DNA from: Chlorogloeopsis fritschii PCC 6912
Lineage (GTDB): Bacteria > Cyanobacteriota > Cyanobacteriia > Cyanobacteriales > Nostocaceae
DNA length: 64,000 nt
Reading direction: 5' to 3'
Assembly (NCBI RefSeq): GCF_000317285.1
Contig: NZ_AJLN01000153.1
Location: 1-64,000 of the forward strand
Made by a program: the position numbers and the translations under genes. Below the pieces are notes generated by a model. It made no database searches. It saw only the letters and a program-made list of their open reading frames with translations, and was not told the DNA's origin. Positions 8,541-17,162 of the stretch are shown here, piece after piece (the first letter of the stretch is position 1; every line of letters begins with the position of its first letter).

Positions 8541-9234
8541 GTGATAGGGTGATGAAAGCAAAGTTTCTGATGTTGAAACGACAGAGATTCGTTACTAGAA
8601 TCTCAACAATTACAAGTATTTAGAAGAGTAAATTAACCGACCACAACTACAGGTTTTGTAATATAAACTTCTCACTCACTCACGCACCTGTCTCATTGCA
8701 GTTATGTTTTCTTCTAAACCGAAGTAGTGCTTGATTTTGTGGATTTTGGTTTAATTTGACAATACCTTATCAGCTTTCTGACTTTTCATACTCTTTGGAA
8801 TCAAGCCAGTTTAATAAATGAGCGATCGCATCAGTTCAGTTTTCTGCTCTCAGTCTGTTGTCAAATTTTCTCAATATTTCAAGACCAGTGAGAATAAGAC
8901 TATGTTATTCCAATTTATTGCTCTAAAATTCTTTTCAGAAAAACCGTCAAATTATGCGAAAGCTTAAGTTTATCTCAAAAAAATTAAGGTTTTGGAAATT
9001 AAATCCCAAGTTAAATCATACACCATCGCAAGATAGAGCATTCATAAGTCTAAAGATAGATTTTTTTGAGAAACTTGCTATTGATTAAATTACCCACTAA
9101 TTAAATTTTTCTTAATTGGATAGAGAGCCAGATTGCCCTAGTTTTCGTTACCAGGTTCAACCTGGTAACGAGGAATTTTCACTTTTTTTCCTAGTACCTA
9201 GCCTCTAGTCCATAGTCCCTAGTCCCTTTACTTT
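8541..9234. other. Gene-free AT-rich interval
   Basis: About 700 bp with no convincing ORF. It contains the CGTTACCAGG palindrome and, at its right end, heptanucleotide repeats of the ctagtccc type (about 9190-9230). Confidence 0.5.
9146..9170. repeat. 25-bp perfect palindrome
   Basis: CGTTACCAGGTT and its inverse AACCTGGTAACG flank a single C. It resembles dispersed palindromes common in cyanobacterial intergenic DNA. It could act as a terminator for the gene to its left, but there is no clear T tract. Confidence 0.6.
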
Positions 9235-9645
9235 TTATTTGCGATCGCCTAGTTCGCGCTCTACATCAGCAATCACTCTTTCCCAGTACCAACTTTCTGG
9301 CATTCCAGGATTATCCAGCTTTGCCTGCTCTATTAAACGTTCTGCTGTGGCAGCGTCACCATCTAACTTCGCAATTAGTTTGTTTCTCAGACGATTATCA
9401 GCTATCCGCTGATTCGGAGAAATTTTAGTTACTCGCTGTGATGAGCGAGATTGTTGTCTGCGCAATTCCCAAAATAAAACGTAATAAAGCGTACCAAAAA
9501 TTAAAATTAGGCTAAAAGTCCCCAAAAAAGTCAAAAGGTTAAGTGCCAGATACCCCAAAACTAACTGGGAAAGAACATAACCAAGCAATAGCCCAGTGAA
9601 TAAGAGAATAGTTGTAGCAACAACAATAATTAGTTTCTGCCCCAT
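9235..9645 (-). CDS. Conserved membrane protein, two TM segments
   Basis: 136 residues. Two hydrophobic segments (about 4-26 and 30-60) are followed by a basic stretch (RRQQSRSSQRVTK) and a soluble tail with DGDAATAERLIEQAKLDNPGMPESWYWERVIADVERE, of which the PxxxWYWE segment is the most distinctive part. The function is not recognised. Its ATG lies within the last codons of the upstream AmpG-like gene (16-nt overlap), so the two are likely co-translated. Confidence 0.7.
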   Translation of the reverse strand: MGQKLIIVVATTILLFTGLLLGYVLSQLVLGYLALNLLTFLGTFSLILIFGTLYYVLFWELRRQQSRSSQRVTKISPNQRIADNRLRNKLIAKLDGDAATAERLIEQAKLDNPGMPESWYWERVIADVERELGDRK

Positions 9646-10928
9646 ATATCATCTTCCTCATCATCAAGTCCTGGTCTGTTAATTGCTACTGGTTTAGGGT
9701 TCCAGGGGGCAAATATAGGTAAAAGCAGTAACCCCGGCACCGCAGCGACGATTGTGATTAGGAAAAACAAAGGCCAACCTGTACTTTGTGCAATCGATCC
9801 GGCTGGAGCAGCTAGGATGTCGCGGCTGACAGCCATCAAGCTAGAGAGCAACGCATACTGAGTCGCAGAAAACCGTTGGTTGCACAAACTCATCAAAAAT
9901 GCCACAAAGGCAGCTGTTCCTAAACCACCACAAAAGTTTTCGATGTTAATGGTAAGCACCAGTAATTGATAGTTTTTAGTGAACTGAGGTTGGGCTAGTA
10001 CAAAGTAAGCAATGTTACTTAAGGCTTGCAGAGCACCAAAAATCCAAAGTGAGCGATTGATACCAATTTTACTCAAAATGGCACCACCTGCTAGGGCACC
10101 CACAATAGTAGCAATTAATCCCATTCCTACCTGTATTGCCCCGATATCGGTTTTGGTAAAACCGATGGTAAGTAAGAAGGGCGTTGCCATATTACTCAGT
10201 AAGGCATCACCTAGTTTATAAAGGGTGATAAACAATAAAACCAAGAAGCCTGAGATCACACCTCGGCGCTGGAAAAATTCTCCAAACGGTAAGATGACAG
10301 CTTGGGCTAAGGAGGTGGGAGGGGTAATTTCTTTTGGTTCTGGTGCAAACAAACTACCTAGAATACCAATTATCATCACACCTGCCATCAACAAGTACAC
10401 TGATGACCAAGGTATGCGATCAGCAAGGATCAGTGCCAAAGCACCTGCTATTAACAAAGCAATTCGATAACCCAGAATAAAAACTGCTGCACCCGCACCC
10501 ATTTCTAATTCGGTCAAAACGTCGGTGCGGTAGGCATCAGAGGCGATATCTTGAGTTGCGCTCAAAAAAGCAATGACTACAGCGTTAATGGCTAAAAGCT
10601 GTAAGGCTTGTTTGGGTTGTTGGAAAGCCATGAAGGCGATCGCTATAATCAAGGCAATCTGGGTGATGAGCAACCAACCCCGTCGTCGTCCTAAAAATGG
10701 AGGAGTAAAGCGATCGAGAAAGGGCGACCAAAGAAACTTTAATGAATAAGGCAAACTAGCAAGGCTAAACCAGCCAATAGCTGCCAAATCAACTTTTTCT
10801 ACGGTCATCCAAGCCTTAAGTGTATTACCGATTAACAATAAAGGTAAACCTGATGCAAAACCTAGTAATAACAAAGCCGCCATTTTGCGGCTCTCAAATA
10901 CTTTTAGCAGTGATTGAATTGGTTTCAC
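9630..10928 (-). CDS. AmpG-like MFS permease
   Basis: 432 residues with about 12 hydrophobic segments. The start KMAALLLLGFASGLPLLLIG and the segment LPYSLKFLWSPFLDR followed by GRRRGWLL are characteristic of the AmpG group of the major facilitator superfamily. In Proteobacteria these import anhydro-muropeptides for cell-wall recycling; in cyanobacteria the substrate is mostly untested. It forms an overlapping pair with the small membrane protein downstream. The interval upstream holds AT-rich DNA and a heptanucleotide repeat. Confidence 0.85.
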   Translation of the reverse strand: MKPIQSLLKVFESRKMAALLLLGFASGLPLLLIGNTLKAWMTVEKVDLAAIGWFSLASLPYSLKFLWSPFLDRFTPPFLGRRRGWLLITQIALIIAIAFMAFQQPKQALQLLAINAVVIAFLSATQDIASDAYRTDVLTELEMGAGAAVFILGYRIALLIAGALALILADRIPWSSVYLLMAGVMIIGILGSLFAPEPKEITPPTSLAQAVILPFGEFFQRRGVISGFLVLLFITLYKLGDALLSNMATPFLLTIGFTKTDIGAIQVGMGLIATIVGALAGGAILSKIGINRSLWIFGALQALSNIAYFVLAQPQFTKNYQLLVLTINIENFCGGLGTAAFVAFLMSLCNQRFSATQYALLSSLMAVSRDILAAPAGSIAQSTGWPLFFLITIVAAVPGLLLLPIFAPWNPKPVAINRPGLDDEEDDIWGRN

Positions 10929-11210
10929 AGCTTTGAAATTCCGTAAGGATCTAGTTAATACATATCAAGAATTACAATAAAAAATTTTTTTGAGTTATAA
11001 GACTTATGTATAATTATCTGGCTAGAGATTGAAATATATTGCCACAGCGAGTGTGTTCTTTAGTGCCAATTTGCCTAACTTAAAATTAGGGGCTAGGAGC
11101 TAGGGACTAGGGACTAGAAAGAGAAATTTTTGGTTCCTACAGCCCTAGTAGTCCCTTAAGTTTCATTAAGCAGCTATTCTGTTCCCTGTAACCTGTCACC
11201 TGTTCCCTAT

Positions 11211-12662
11211 TCAAACTAAATAAACTTGATGCCCTCTAATTTCTACCCCGTGTTCTTTAAGGCATTTTACCCAACCTTCGCGAGTGCCGATGTCGCTTTT
11301 TTGCTTTAGTAAGCCTAGTTCCTGTTCTTGTTGGGTAAGTTGAGCAAATTCTTCGTAGAGATAATAACTAGAAGTCACAAATGTTTCTTTCCGATGCAAG
11401 ATGGGCGGATTTGCTCTATTTTCATAGTCTCTATGAGTTATACTTAGAGTTTTTAAGTCAATACTAATACTTGCTTTTAATGCCGGATGGGGTTCAGTAT
11501 CAAATTCTGGGTAAAACAGGTAAGATATTTGCGGTTCGTCTGTATAAAACTTTATAATTGTTGCTCCATCAACTCGCCCAATAGTACGACTGGCGCAGCC
11601 CTCATAAATTCGCAGTAAGGGATCGAGTTCACACAATGCGGAAACATGAACGTAGAGAGCGCTATGGGTGCGTTTGCCTATTTTGCTTTTGTTGCAAGCA
11701 GCTTTGACTACACTTGGTTTGCCCAAGCTAAACAACTTGGTGTCAGCAACTTGGCAAGCTTCTTCGTAACTACCAAAAAAGGCTTTGATGTCGTGGCGTA
11801 TTTCTGGTGCTAATTTTTGCCAAGCAGGACGAACTTCAAAATGGGTGAGAGCAAGATATACTTGAATGTCAAGAGAACGACGGTAGGCGATCGCATCCCA
11901 TTCTGTTTCGTCAGTTACTTGTAAAATTACAGCAAAGGCACGCCGGAAACTACCAAACTCTTTTAATAATTCCTGTTCGTTTGCCAATTCACCTTTGACT
12001 GGCAGTCTGCCACGTTTTGTATAAAAAGCCATCAATGGTTGCAGTAAATCTTGGTAGTCTTCAAACCGTTTAACAGGAATGCGAACTCTTGGCGTCGAAG
12101 TTTTCGAGAAAAAGCGTATTGCCTTATAAGCTTCTTTTTCAGCTTCATCCCGAAAGACAAAGTATACACCCAGCGCTACAGGTACAGCGTCTACATTTAG
12201 CGTTTCGTCAATGTATTTTTTGAGTTCTTCTTGTTGGTAATATTTCTGAAAAGTATTGTGGCGAGTCACTACACCATCGCCATAGGGTATAAGATTGCGG
12301 CTAGGAGCATTAATCAGTACTTGAGCAGCGACAATTAAAACTTTGCGCGTCAGTTGCCAAGCTGTGAGTAGAGCTTGGCAGCGCTCATTGGGATCTTCAA
12401 TCACATTGAGGATGTACCCCAAGTTAACCACATCACTCACTATACGATCGCGATCGGGAAAGTAGTAAGGATCCCAGCCAGCACTGGTGTAGCCTAAATG
12501 CGCGACTCGTTCTACATCACCACCGTAGCCACAACCGTAGTCAAAAAACGTGGTATCTTTATTTAGAATTGCCCATTCTATAGCCAATCGCACTGGGCGG
12601 GATAAATCAGTACGAACAATTGCGGCTCTGTGGCGCTCAATTTCTATATAGCTCTCTGACAT
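11211..12662 (-). CDS. DNA phosphorothioation-associated putative methyltransferase
   Basis: 483 residues. The SAM-binding motif is FFDYGCGYGGDVERV near residue 40, followed by the acidic loop GWDPYYF and VNLGYILNVIEDPNERC. This architecture, with a long C-terminal region beyond the methyltransferase fold, matches the family annotated as phosphorothioation-associated. The context agrees: the next gene upstream is dndE, in the same orientation about 160 bp away. The acceptor of the methyl group is unknown. No dndB, dndC, dndD or dndA is in the window. Confidence 0.8.
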   Translation of the reverse strand: MSESYIEIERHRAAIVRTDLSRPVRLAIEWAILNKDTTFFDYGCGYGGDVERVAHLGYTSAGWDPYYFPDRDRIVSDVVNLGYILNVIEDPNERCQALLTAWQLTRKVLIVAAQVLINAPSRNLIPYGDGVVTRHNTFQKYYQQEELKKYIDETLNVDAVPVALGVYFVFRDEAEKEAYKAIRFFSKTSTPRVRIPVKRFEDYQDLLQPLMAFYTKRGRLPVKGELANEQELLKEFGSFRRAFAVILQVTDETEWDAIAYRRSLDIQVYLALTHFEVRPAWQKLAPEIRHDIKAFFGSYEEACQVADTKLFSLGKPSVVKAACNKSKIGKRTHSALYVHVSALCELDPLLRIYEGCASRTIGRVDGATIIKFYTDEPQISYLFYPEFDTEPHPALKASISIDLKTLSITHRDYENRANPPILHRKETFVTSSYYLYEEFAQLTQQEQELGLLKQKSDIGTREGWVKCLKEHGVEIRGHQVYLV

Positions 12663-12740
12663 AAGAGCATTTGAATTTGTTAATAGGTAGTAGTTAGTAG
12701 TTAGTAGTTATACCGTTTCGATATGAAGATGCATATTATG

Positions 12741-12758
12741 AGCCTGCGGAGGCAGGCT
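12741..12758. repeat. AGCCTGC palindrome (dispersed family)
   Basis: AGCCTGC-GGAG-GCAGGCT is followed by ttgttcgtatagcccc. The same class, with the same tail in one case, recurs at about 24533, 46969 and 48081. It lies between dndE and the methyltransferase gene. Confidence 0.65.
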
Positions 12759-12823
12759 TTGTTCGTATAGCCCCAGGCTTACAGCCTGAGGGCGTTAATT
12801 GCTACTAACCACTAACCATAATT

Positions 12824-13210
12824 TCAATTTTTGGTCGCTAATTCAATCAAATCTTCAATTTTCTTGATATTTGGATCGCCTGCTAAATATCCGATGCCAC
12901 GATGTAAATGCAGGCGAAATTGTGTCACCAGGGTTTCTGTATCGGTACCGAGATTGTCATTGTGGCAGCGCTGTTTAAGTGCCAGAAGCAAAATGTCGGA
13001 TATTTCGCCACCAAAAACACGCCAACTCATCTCAACGTTGCTATCTTGAGGAATTGGTAATGGAGAAGGTGGAGTTGGTTCGGCAAGGGAACGACAAAAT
13101 GCCCAACGACATAATATGTTCCATTGGTCGATTTTGGTGATGCGTTTGAGTTTAATAAGTTGTTCTTTCGCTGTTTGGGATAAGCGAATTCTCTCGATGG
13201 GAGTTTCCAT
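12824..13210 (-). CDS. dndE: DNA sulfur modification protein DndE
   Basis: 128 residues. The DndE pattern is visible: IRLSQTAKEQLIKLKRITK, then WNILCRWAFCRSLAEP, then SNVEMSWRVFGGEISDILL and RLHLHRGIGYLAGD. DndE is a small tetrameric protein of the DndABCDE phosphorothioation pathway that binds nicked DNA in the characterised example. Here it is accompanied only by the associated methyltransferase. The remaining dnd genes must be elsewhere or absent. It is complete, with no frameshift. Confidence 0.88.
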   Translation of the reverse strand: METPIERIRLSQTAKEQLIKLKRITKIDQWNILCRWAFCRSLAEPTPPSPLPIPQDSNVEMSWRVFGGEISDILLLALKQRCHNDNLGTDTETLVTQFRLHLHRGIGYLAGDPNIKKIEDLIELATKN

Positions 13211-13404
13211 GAATAGAAGGCAGAACTTTGAATTTAGAATTCAGAAGTCATGTATTCTGACTTCTGGCTTCTTGACTTAATCATTACCCTATCTGCAACG
13301 GACGAGGTAATAAAAATTAATATTGATGTTTTGATTCCAGAGAAGGGGATGGGTAATTTCCACCCCCGTTTTAATTTGTTATCGAGTCTTAATCGATCTC
13401 AAAC

Positions 13405-13692
13405 TTATTTATCCAATAGTCTCTTTCCATAAATAACTGCGGCAATAGTAATAATATCTTTCTGAATGTGGTAAATCATTCGATAAGTAAATACCGAATA
13501 TTCTCTGATATTATCATCACCAAATTCTGGTACAGGTTTACCTGAGAACGGTGATTTACTGATGTGAATAGTTGCATCAAGTATTTTTTTCACTACTGCG
13601 GCAGCATAGGAAGCCGAGTCACGAGCTATATATATGGCAATTGCTTCTACATCTTCCAATGCTTTGGGGGACCACACTACTTTATAAGCCAT
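13405..13692 (-). CDS. ParE/RelE-superfamily toxin
   Basis: 95 residues with the family pattern: YKVVWSPKALEDVEAIAIYIARDS at the N-terminus, then SPFSGKPVPEFGDDNIREYSV and YRMIYHIQKDIITIAAVIYGKRLL. Members either block gyrase (ParE) or cleave ribosome-bound mRNA (RelE); the sequence alone does not decide. It follows its antitoxin with a 16-nt overlap, typical of TA operons. Confidence 0.85.
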   Translation of the reverse strand: MAYKVVWSPKALEDVEAIAIYIARDSASYAAAVVKKILDATIHISKSPFSGKPVPEFGDDNIREYSVFTYRMIYHIQKDIITIAAVIYGKRLLDK

Positions 13693-13865
13693 TTGTTCAA
13701 TCGTTCTTCGGCCTCATTTTGAGTTCTTGTTCCTTGGTGTTCGACTACTTCTAAACCGCGACGAACTGTTTCGATAACATATAGATGATATTGCACATCT
13801 TCTATGGAACAATTATCAGGCAATTGGTTCAAAAGAGATTGTATCTTTTGTTTTGCACTACTCAT
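13677..13865 (-). CDS. Antitoxin partner of the ParE/RelE toxin
   Basis: 62 residues, charged and helical, with IEDVQYHLYVIETVRRGLEVVEHQGTRTQNEAEERLNKW, a pattern common for cyanobacterial antitoxins next to ParE/RelE toxins. It is the first gene of the pair and overlaps the toxin start. No strong ribosome binding site is seen. A REP palindrome lies between it and thrS. Confidence 0.75.
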   Translation of the reverse strand: MSSAKQKIQSLLNQLPDNCSIEDVQYHLYVIETVRRGLEVVEHQGTRTQNEAEERLNKWLIK

Positions 13866-13905
13866 AAATCTAATTTTTTAGTTAATTTATATTGGAATTA
13901 TGTCA

Positions 13906-13922
13906 GGTGGGCAATGCCCACC
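13906..13922. repeat. Minimal REP palindrome
   Basis: GGTGGGCA-A-TGCCCACC is the REP stem without its loop. It sits between the convergently placed end of thrS and the antitoxin start. Confidence 0.75.
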
Positions 13923-13932
13923 CCACAACTTG

Positions 13933-15783
13933 TTAAAAAATCTTGAAGTTGGCGATCGCTTCCTTCATCTTACCCAAAACTTCGTCAATAGGTATAGTCC
14001 CCAATTCCCCATTTGCGCGAGTACGGATGCTCAAAGAATTTGTTTCCACTTCTTTTGCTCCCACGACTGCCATCACGGGGATCTTCTCTTTTTCGGCATT
14101 GCGAATGAGTTTACCCAGGCGATCGCCACTGGTATCTACCTCGGCACGAATACCCTGTGCTGACATTTTCGCCGCTACTTGTTTGGCAAAATCCAACTGC
14201 ACTTCACTAACTGGTAGCAATCTGATTTGCACTGGCGCTAACCACAAGGGGAAATCCCCTGCATACTCTTCGATTAAGATACCAATAAGTCTTTCTAGAG
14301 AACCAAAAGGCGCACGGTGGATCATCACTGGGCGTTTGCGAGAACCATCTTCGGCGACGTACTCCAAATCAAATCTTTCTGGCAAGTTGTAATCAACCTG
14401 CACAGTTCCCAATTGCCATTCTCTGTCTAAAGCATCGCGGACGATAAAATCTAATTTGGGGCCATAAAACGCAGCTTCACCGATACCCTCAAAGTGATTC
14501 ATGCCCAAAGTTTCCACTGCTCGCCGAATAGCAGTTTCAGCTTTGTCCCAAGCGTCATCCGAACCAATATACTTATCACTAGCTGGATCGCGGAAACTCA
14601 GTCTTGCCTTGAAGTTTTGATCTAATTTAAGAATCTTAATAACCGACAAGATTAAATCCACCACGTTGAGGAATTCGCTATCAAGCTGTTCCGGGGTGAC
14701 AAATATGTGGGCGTCATCTTGAGTAAAACCGCGTACTCGTGTTAACCCACCTAATTCCCCTGATTGTTCATAGCGGTAAACAGTGCCAAATTCTGCAAAG
14801 CGTATCGGCAGTTCTCGGTAAGAGCGCAACTCACTCTTATATATCTGAATGTGGAAGGGACAATTCATGGCTTTAAGAACAAAACCTTGTTCGTGTGCCG
14901 CTGCTTCCTCATTCTCTGCCATCATTGGAAATAAGTCTTCTTTATACTTCTGCCAATGTCCAGAAGTTTTAAATAAATCTACTCTGCCAATATGCGGTGT
15001 TACCACTGGTAAATAACCGCGTTTTAGCTGTTCTTGCTTGAGAAAGTCTTCCAAAATACTCCGCAATAAAGTTCCTTTTGGCGTCCATAAAGGCAACCCC
15101 GGCCCCACTAAGTCAGAAAATATAAATAACCCTAGTTCCTTACCGAGTTTACGGTGATCGCGTCGCTGTGCTTCTTCTTTACGCCGTTTATATTCTGCGA
15201 GCTGTTCTGGCGTTTCCCAAGCAGTACCGTAGATGCGCTGCAATTGTGCTTTGTTTTCATCTCCACGCCAATAAGCGCCTGCTAGACTTTCTAATTCAAT
15301 TGCTTTTGGATTTAACTCTTTAGTATTTTCTACATGGGGGCCAGCGCACAAGTCCCACCATTCATCGCCTAAGTGGTAGATTGTGATTGGTTCTTCTTTA
15401 ATATCTGCTAGTATTTCTAACTTATAAGGTTCCTTAATTTCTTTAATTCGCCGTTCCGCTTCCTCGCGGCTGACTTGTTCGCGAATTACTGGTAATTTCC
15501 GATTAATGATCTTATCCATCTCTTTCTTGATGGCTTTGAGATCCTTTTCTGTAAATGGCTCTGGATTATCAAAATCATAGTAAAAGCCGCTTTCTATCCA
15601 CGGGCCGATTGTAACTTGCGCCTTGGGAAACAGCTTTTGTACTGCCATCGCCATAACGTGAGATGTGGTATGGCGAATTTTCTTCAAGTTTTCAGATTCG
15701 CTGGTACGTGGCAGATGAATTTTTTGCTCAGGTTGTTCTAATTGACTTAAATGTTCGGAAGGCGACATTGGCTGCTGATCCAT
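13933..15783 (-). CDS. thrS: Threonyl-tRNA synthetase
   Basis: 616 residues. The protein lacks an N-terminal TGS domain and begins close to the editing domain, with the HTTSH motif (H38, H42) and DLCAGPHV. Class II catalytic motifs follow: FRFAEFGTVYRYE-like motif 2 region (IRFAEFGTVYRYEQSGE), the zinc-region MNCPFHIQIY, and motif 3 around APFGSLERLIGILIEE. The C-terminal anticodon-binding domain ends near the stop. It charges tRNA-Thr in the cytosol and is essential unless a second copy exists; some cyanobacteria carry two ThrRS. The first ATG gives MDQQPMSPSEHL; an ATG five codons later is an alternative. Confidence 0.95.
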   Translation of the reverse strand: MDQQPMSPSEHLSQLEQPEQKIHLPRTSESENLKKIRHTTSHVMAMAVQKLFPKAQVTIGPWIESGFYYDFDNPEPFTEKDLKAIKKEMDKIINRKLPVIREQVSREEAERRIKEIKEPYKLEILADIKEEPITIYHLGDEWWDLCAGPHVENTKELNPKAIELESLAGAYWRGDENKAQLQRIYGTAWETPEQLAEYKRRKEEAQRRDHRKLGKELGLFIFSDLVGPGLPLWTPKGTLLRSILEDFLKQEQLKRGYLPVVTPHIGRVDLFKTSGHWQKYKEDLFPMMAENEEAAAHEQGFVLKAMNCPFHIQIYKSELRSYRELPIRFAEFGTVYRYEQSGELGGLTRVRGFTQDDAHIFVTPEQLDSEFLNVVDLILSVIKILKLDQNFKARLSFRDPASDKYIGSDDAWDKAETAIRRAVETLGMNHFEGIGEAAFYGPKLDFIVRDALDREWQLGTVQVDYNLPERFDLEYVAEDGSRKRPVMIHRAPFGSLERLIGILIEEYAGDFPLWLAPVQIRLLPVSEVQLDFAKQVAAKMSAQGIRAEVDTSGDRLGKLIRNAEKEKIPVMAVVGAKEVETNSLSIRTRANGELGTIPIDEVLGKMKEAIANFKIF

Positions 15784-16163
15784 TGGCGACGTAGTTGCTT
15801 AATTGTAATTTCTTCGACTGAATATATATTAACGACCCTGATGTCGTACTATTCGCCACCAGTCACAACATTCAGTCGGGATTTGTATCGAAATAAAGAA
15901 GCCAGGAGTCAGAAGTCAGCAGCCAGAAGAATTCACCAATTATGAGTTCTGAGTTCTATTCATTTTTTCTGACTATATTCACAAAATATTTATGTACTCT
16001 GCCCAAGGTTTAGTGTCAAAGCTGTTGTAGCTATATAAAATACTAATAGTGTATCTTAAGATACATTTTTTAAAATTTTGTTATCAATCAAGTAATTACC
16101 AAATGTTAAGAATCGTAAATAACGTTAATATTAATAAGAAACTTGGAAATATGCTTGTCAATT
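15784..16163. other. Intergenic interval between thrS and the DUF2605 gene
   Basis: About 380 bp separating divergent genes, so it should hold both promoters. It contains a short imperfect repeat (gccaggagtcagaagtcag) and AT-rich DNA. No RNA gene or ORF was recognised. Confidence 0.5.
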
Positions 16164-16502
16164 ATGCAAGACTCAAACTTATCGGAACCTGAATTGCTGA
16201 AAACAATTTTGCAACCACTGTTAGAGGATTTTCAGTATTGGTTTGCGCGATCGCGTACCTTGCTGGAAACAGAGCAGCTTGATTTTTTGGGCGTTCAAGA
16301 GCAAACAAAATTATTAGAGCGAGTCAAGCAAGCACAAGAAGAAGTAAATACAGCAAAGATGCTGTTTAATGCAACACAAGGACAAGTAGGTATAGATATG
16401 GCAACCTTAATGCCTTGGCATCAATTGCTATCAGAATGCTGGAAAGTAGCAATGCGATTCCGAACTGAGCAGGCTACTTTGCAACAGCAAGACGGCATAT
16501 AA
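16164..16502 (+). CDS. DUF2605 family protein
   Basis: 112 residues. The stretch LLKTILQPLLEDFQYWFARSRTLLE is the family hallmark, followed by a helix that includes EEVNTAKMLFNATQGQVGID. It is a small, soluble, helical protein found in cyanobacteria; its role is unknown. The second in-frame ATG (MQDSNLSE) is chosen because family members start at this point. The next gene downstream on the same strand encodes a DUF2973 protein, a common neighbour. Confidence 0.82.
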   Translation: MQDSNLSEPELLKTILQPLLEDFQYWFARSRTLLETEQLDFLGVQEQTKLLERVKQAQEEVNTAKMLFNATQGQVGIDMATLMPWHQLLSECWKVAMRFRTEQATLQQQDGI

Positions 16503-16713
16503 CATAAAGTATTAAATCTTTAAAAGCATTCTCTCACTTAACAGCAATTGTATTATATGATACTTTAAAAACTTTGCTTGCAGTATAGCCGCAAATCGTC
16601 GCAGGCGCATTCGGAGAAATTTCGGTATTCGCTCTAGCCTAATTTCCAGGTTGGGTGATGTAAATCGTAACAATAATATTTTTTGAAAAATGGCTGCCCT
16701 GGAGGAAAACCCG

Positions 16714-17043
16714 ATGTTACACCTACTTTACATTCTTGCTTTTACGATTCTTGCTGTTATCGCTGTTGCCAACTTAATTCGCAATTTAGTCATGTTCAGC
16801 TTTTATAAAGAGCGGAATTATCCGGCTAGTTACTCTTCAACAGCAGAACGCGGTAACTTTTCCTATCCAGCATCCAAAAGGACACTTACACCTCATCCGG
16901 AATTATTGGATAGTTCGGGCAATTTAATTAAAGAGCCTCTTTTGGTGATGCGTTCTATCAACGTTGATGACGCTCGCCAACAGTTAGATGCTCTTTACGA
17001 ATCTTCTCCAGGACAAAAAAGCGAAACTCAAGAAGAGAGCTAG
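16714..17043 (+). CDS. DUF2973 family membrane protein
   Basis: 109 residues. One N-terminal hydrophobic segment (MLHLLYILAFTILAVIAVANLI) is followed by a basic patch and a soluble tail containing HPELLDSSGNLIKEPLLVMR, which is typical of the family. The start is fixed by GGAGG eight bases before the internal ATG; an ATG eight codons upstream would place that site inside the gene. The function is unknown. It probably forms a unit with the DUF2605 gene. Confidence 0.82.
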   Translation: MLHLLYILAFTILAVIAVANLIRNLVMFSFYKERNYPASYSSTAERGNFSYPASKRTLTPHPELLDSSGNLIKEPLLVMRSINVDDARQQLDALYESSPGQKSETQEES

Positions 17044-17127
17044 GCAGGGATTGGGGATTGGCAATTGGGTACTGGGTACTGGGGATTGGGTATTAGGAGG
17101 AATTTTTATTTACCTTCTCCTTGTCCT

Positions 17128-17160
17128 GTTCCTAGTCCCTAGTCCCTAGTCCCTAGTCCC
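17128..17160. repeat. Heptanucleotide STRR (ctagtcc)
   Basis: Four tandem copies of a 7-bp unit end directly at the stop codon of the convergent glucosidase gene. Confidence 0.7.
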
Positions 17161-17162
17161 TT

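Noticed and set aside
13250-13432. 60-codon plus-strand frame beside the RelE/ParE toxin
   Set aside because: It reads through gaattcagaagtcatg-type filler and the antisense end of the toxin gene.
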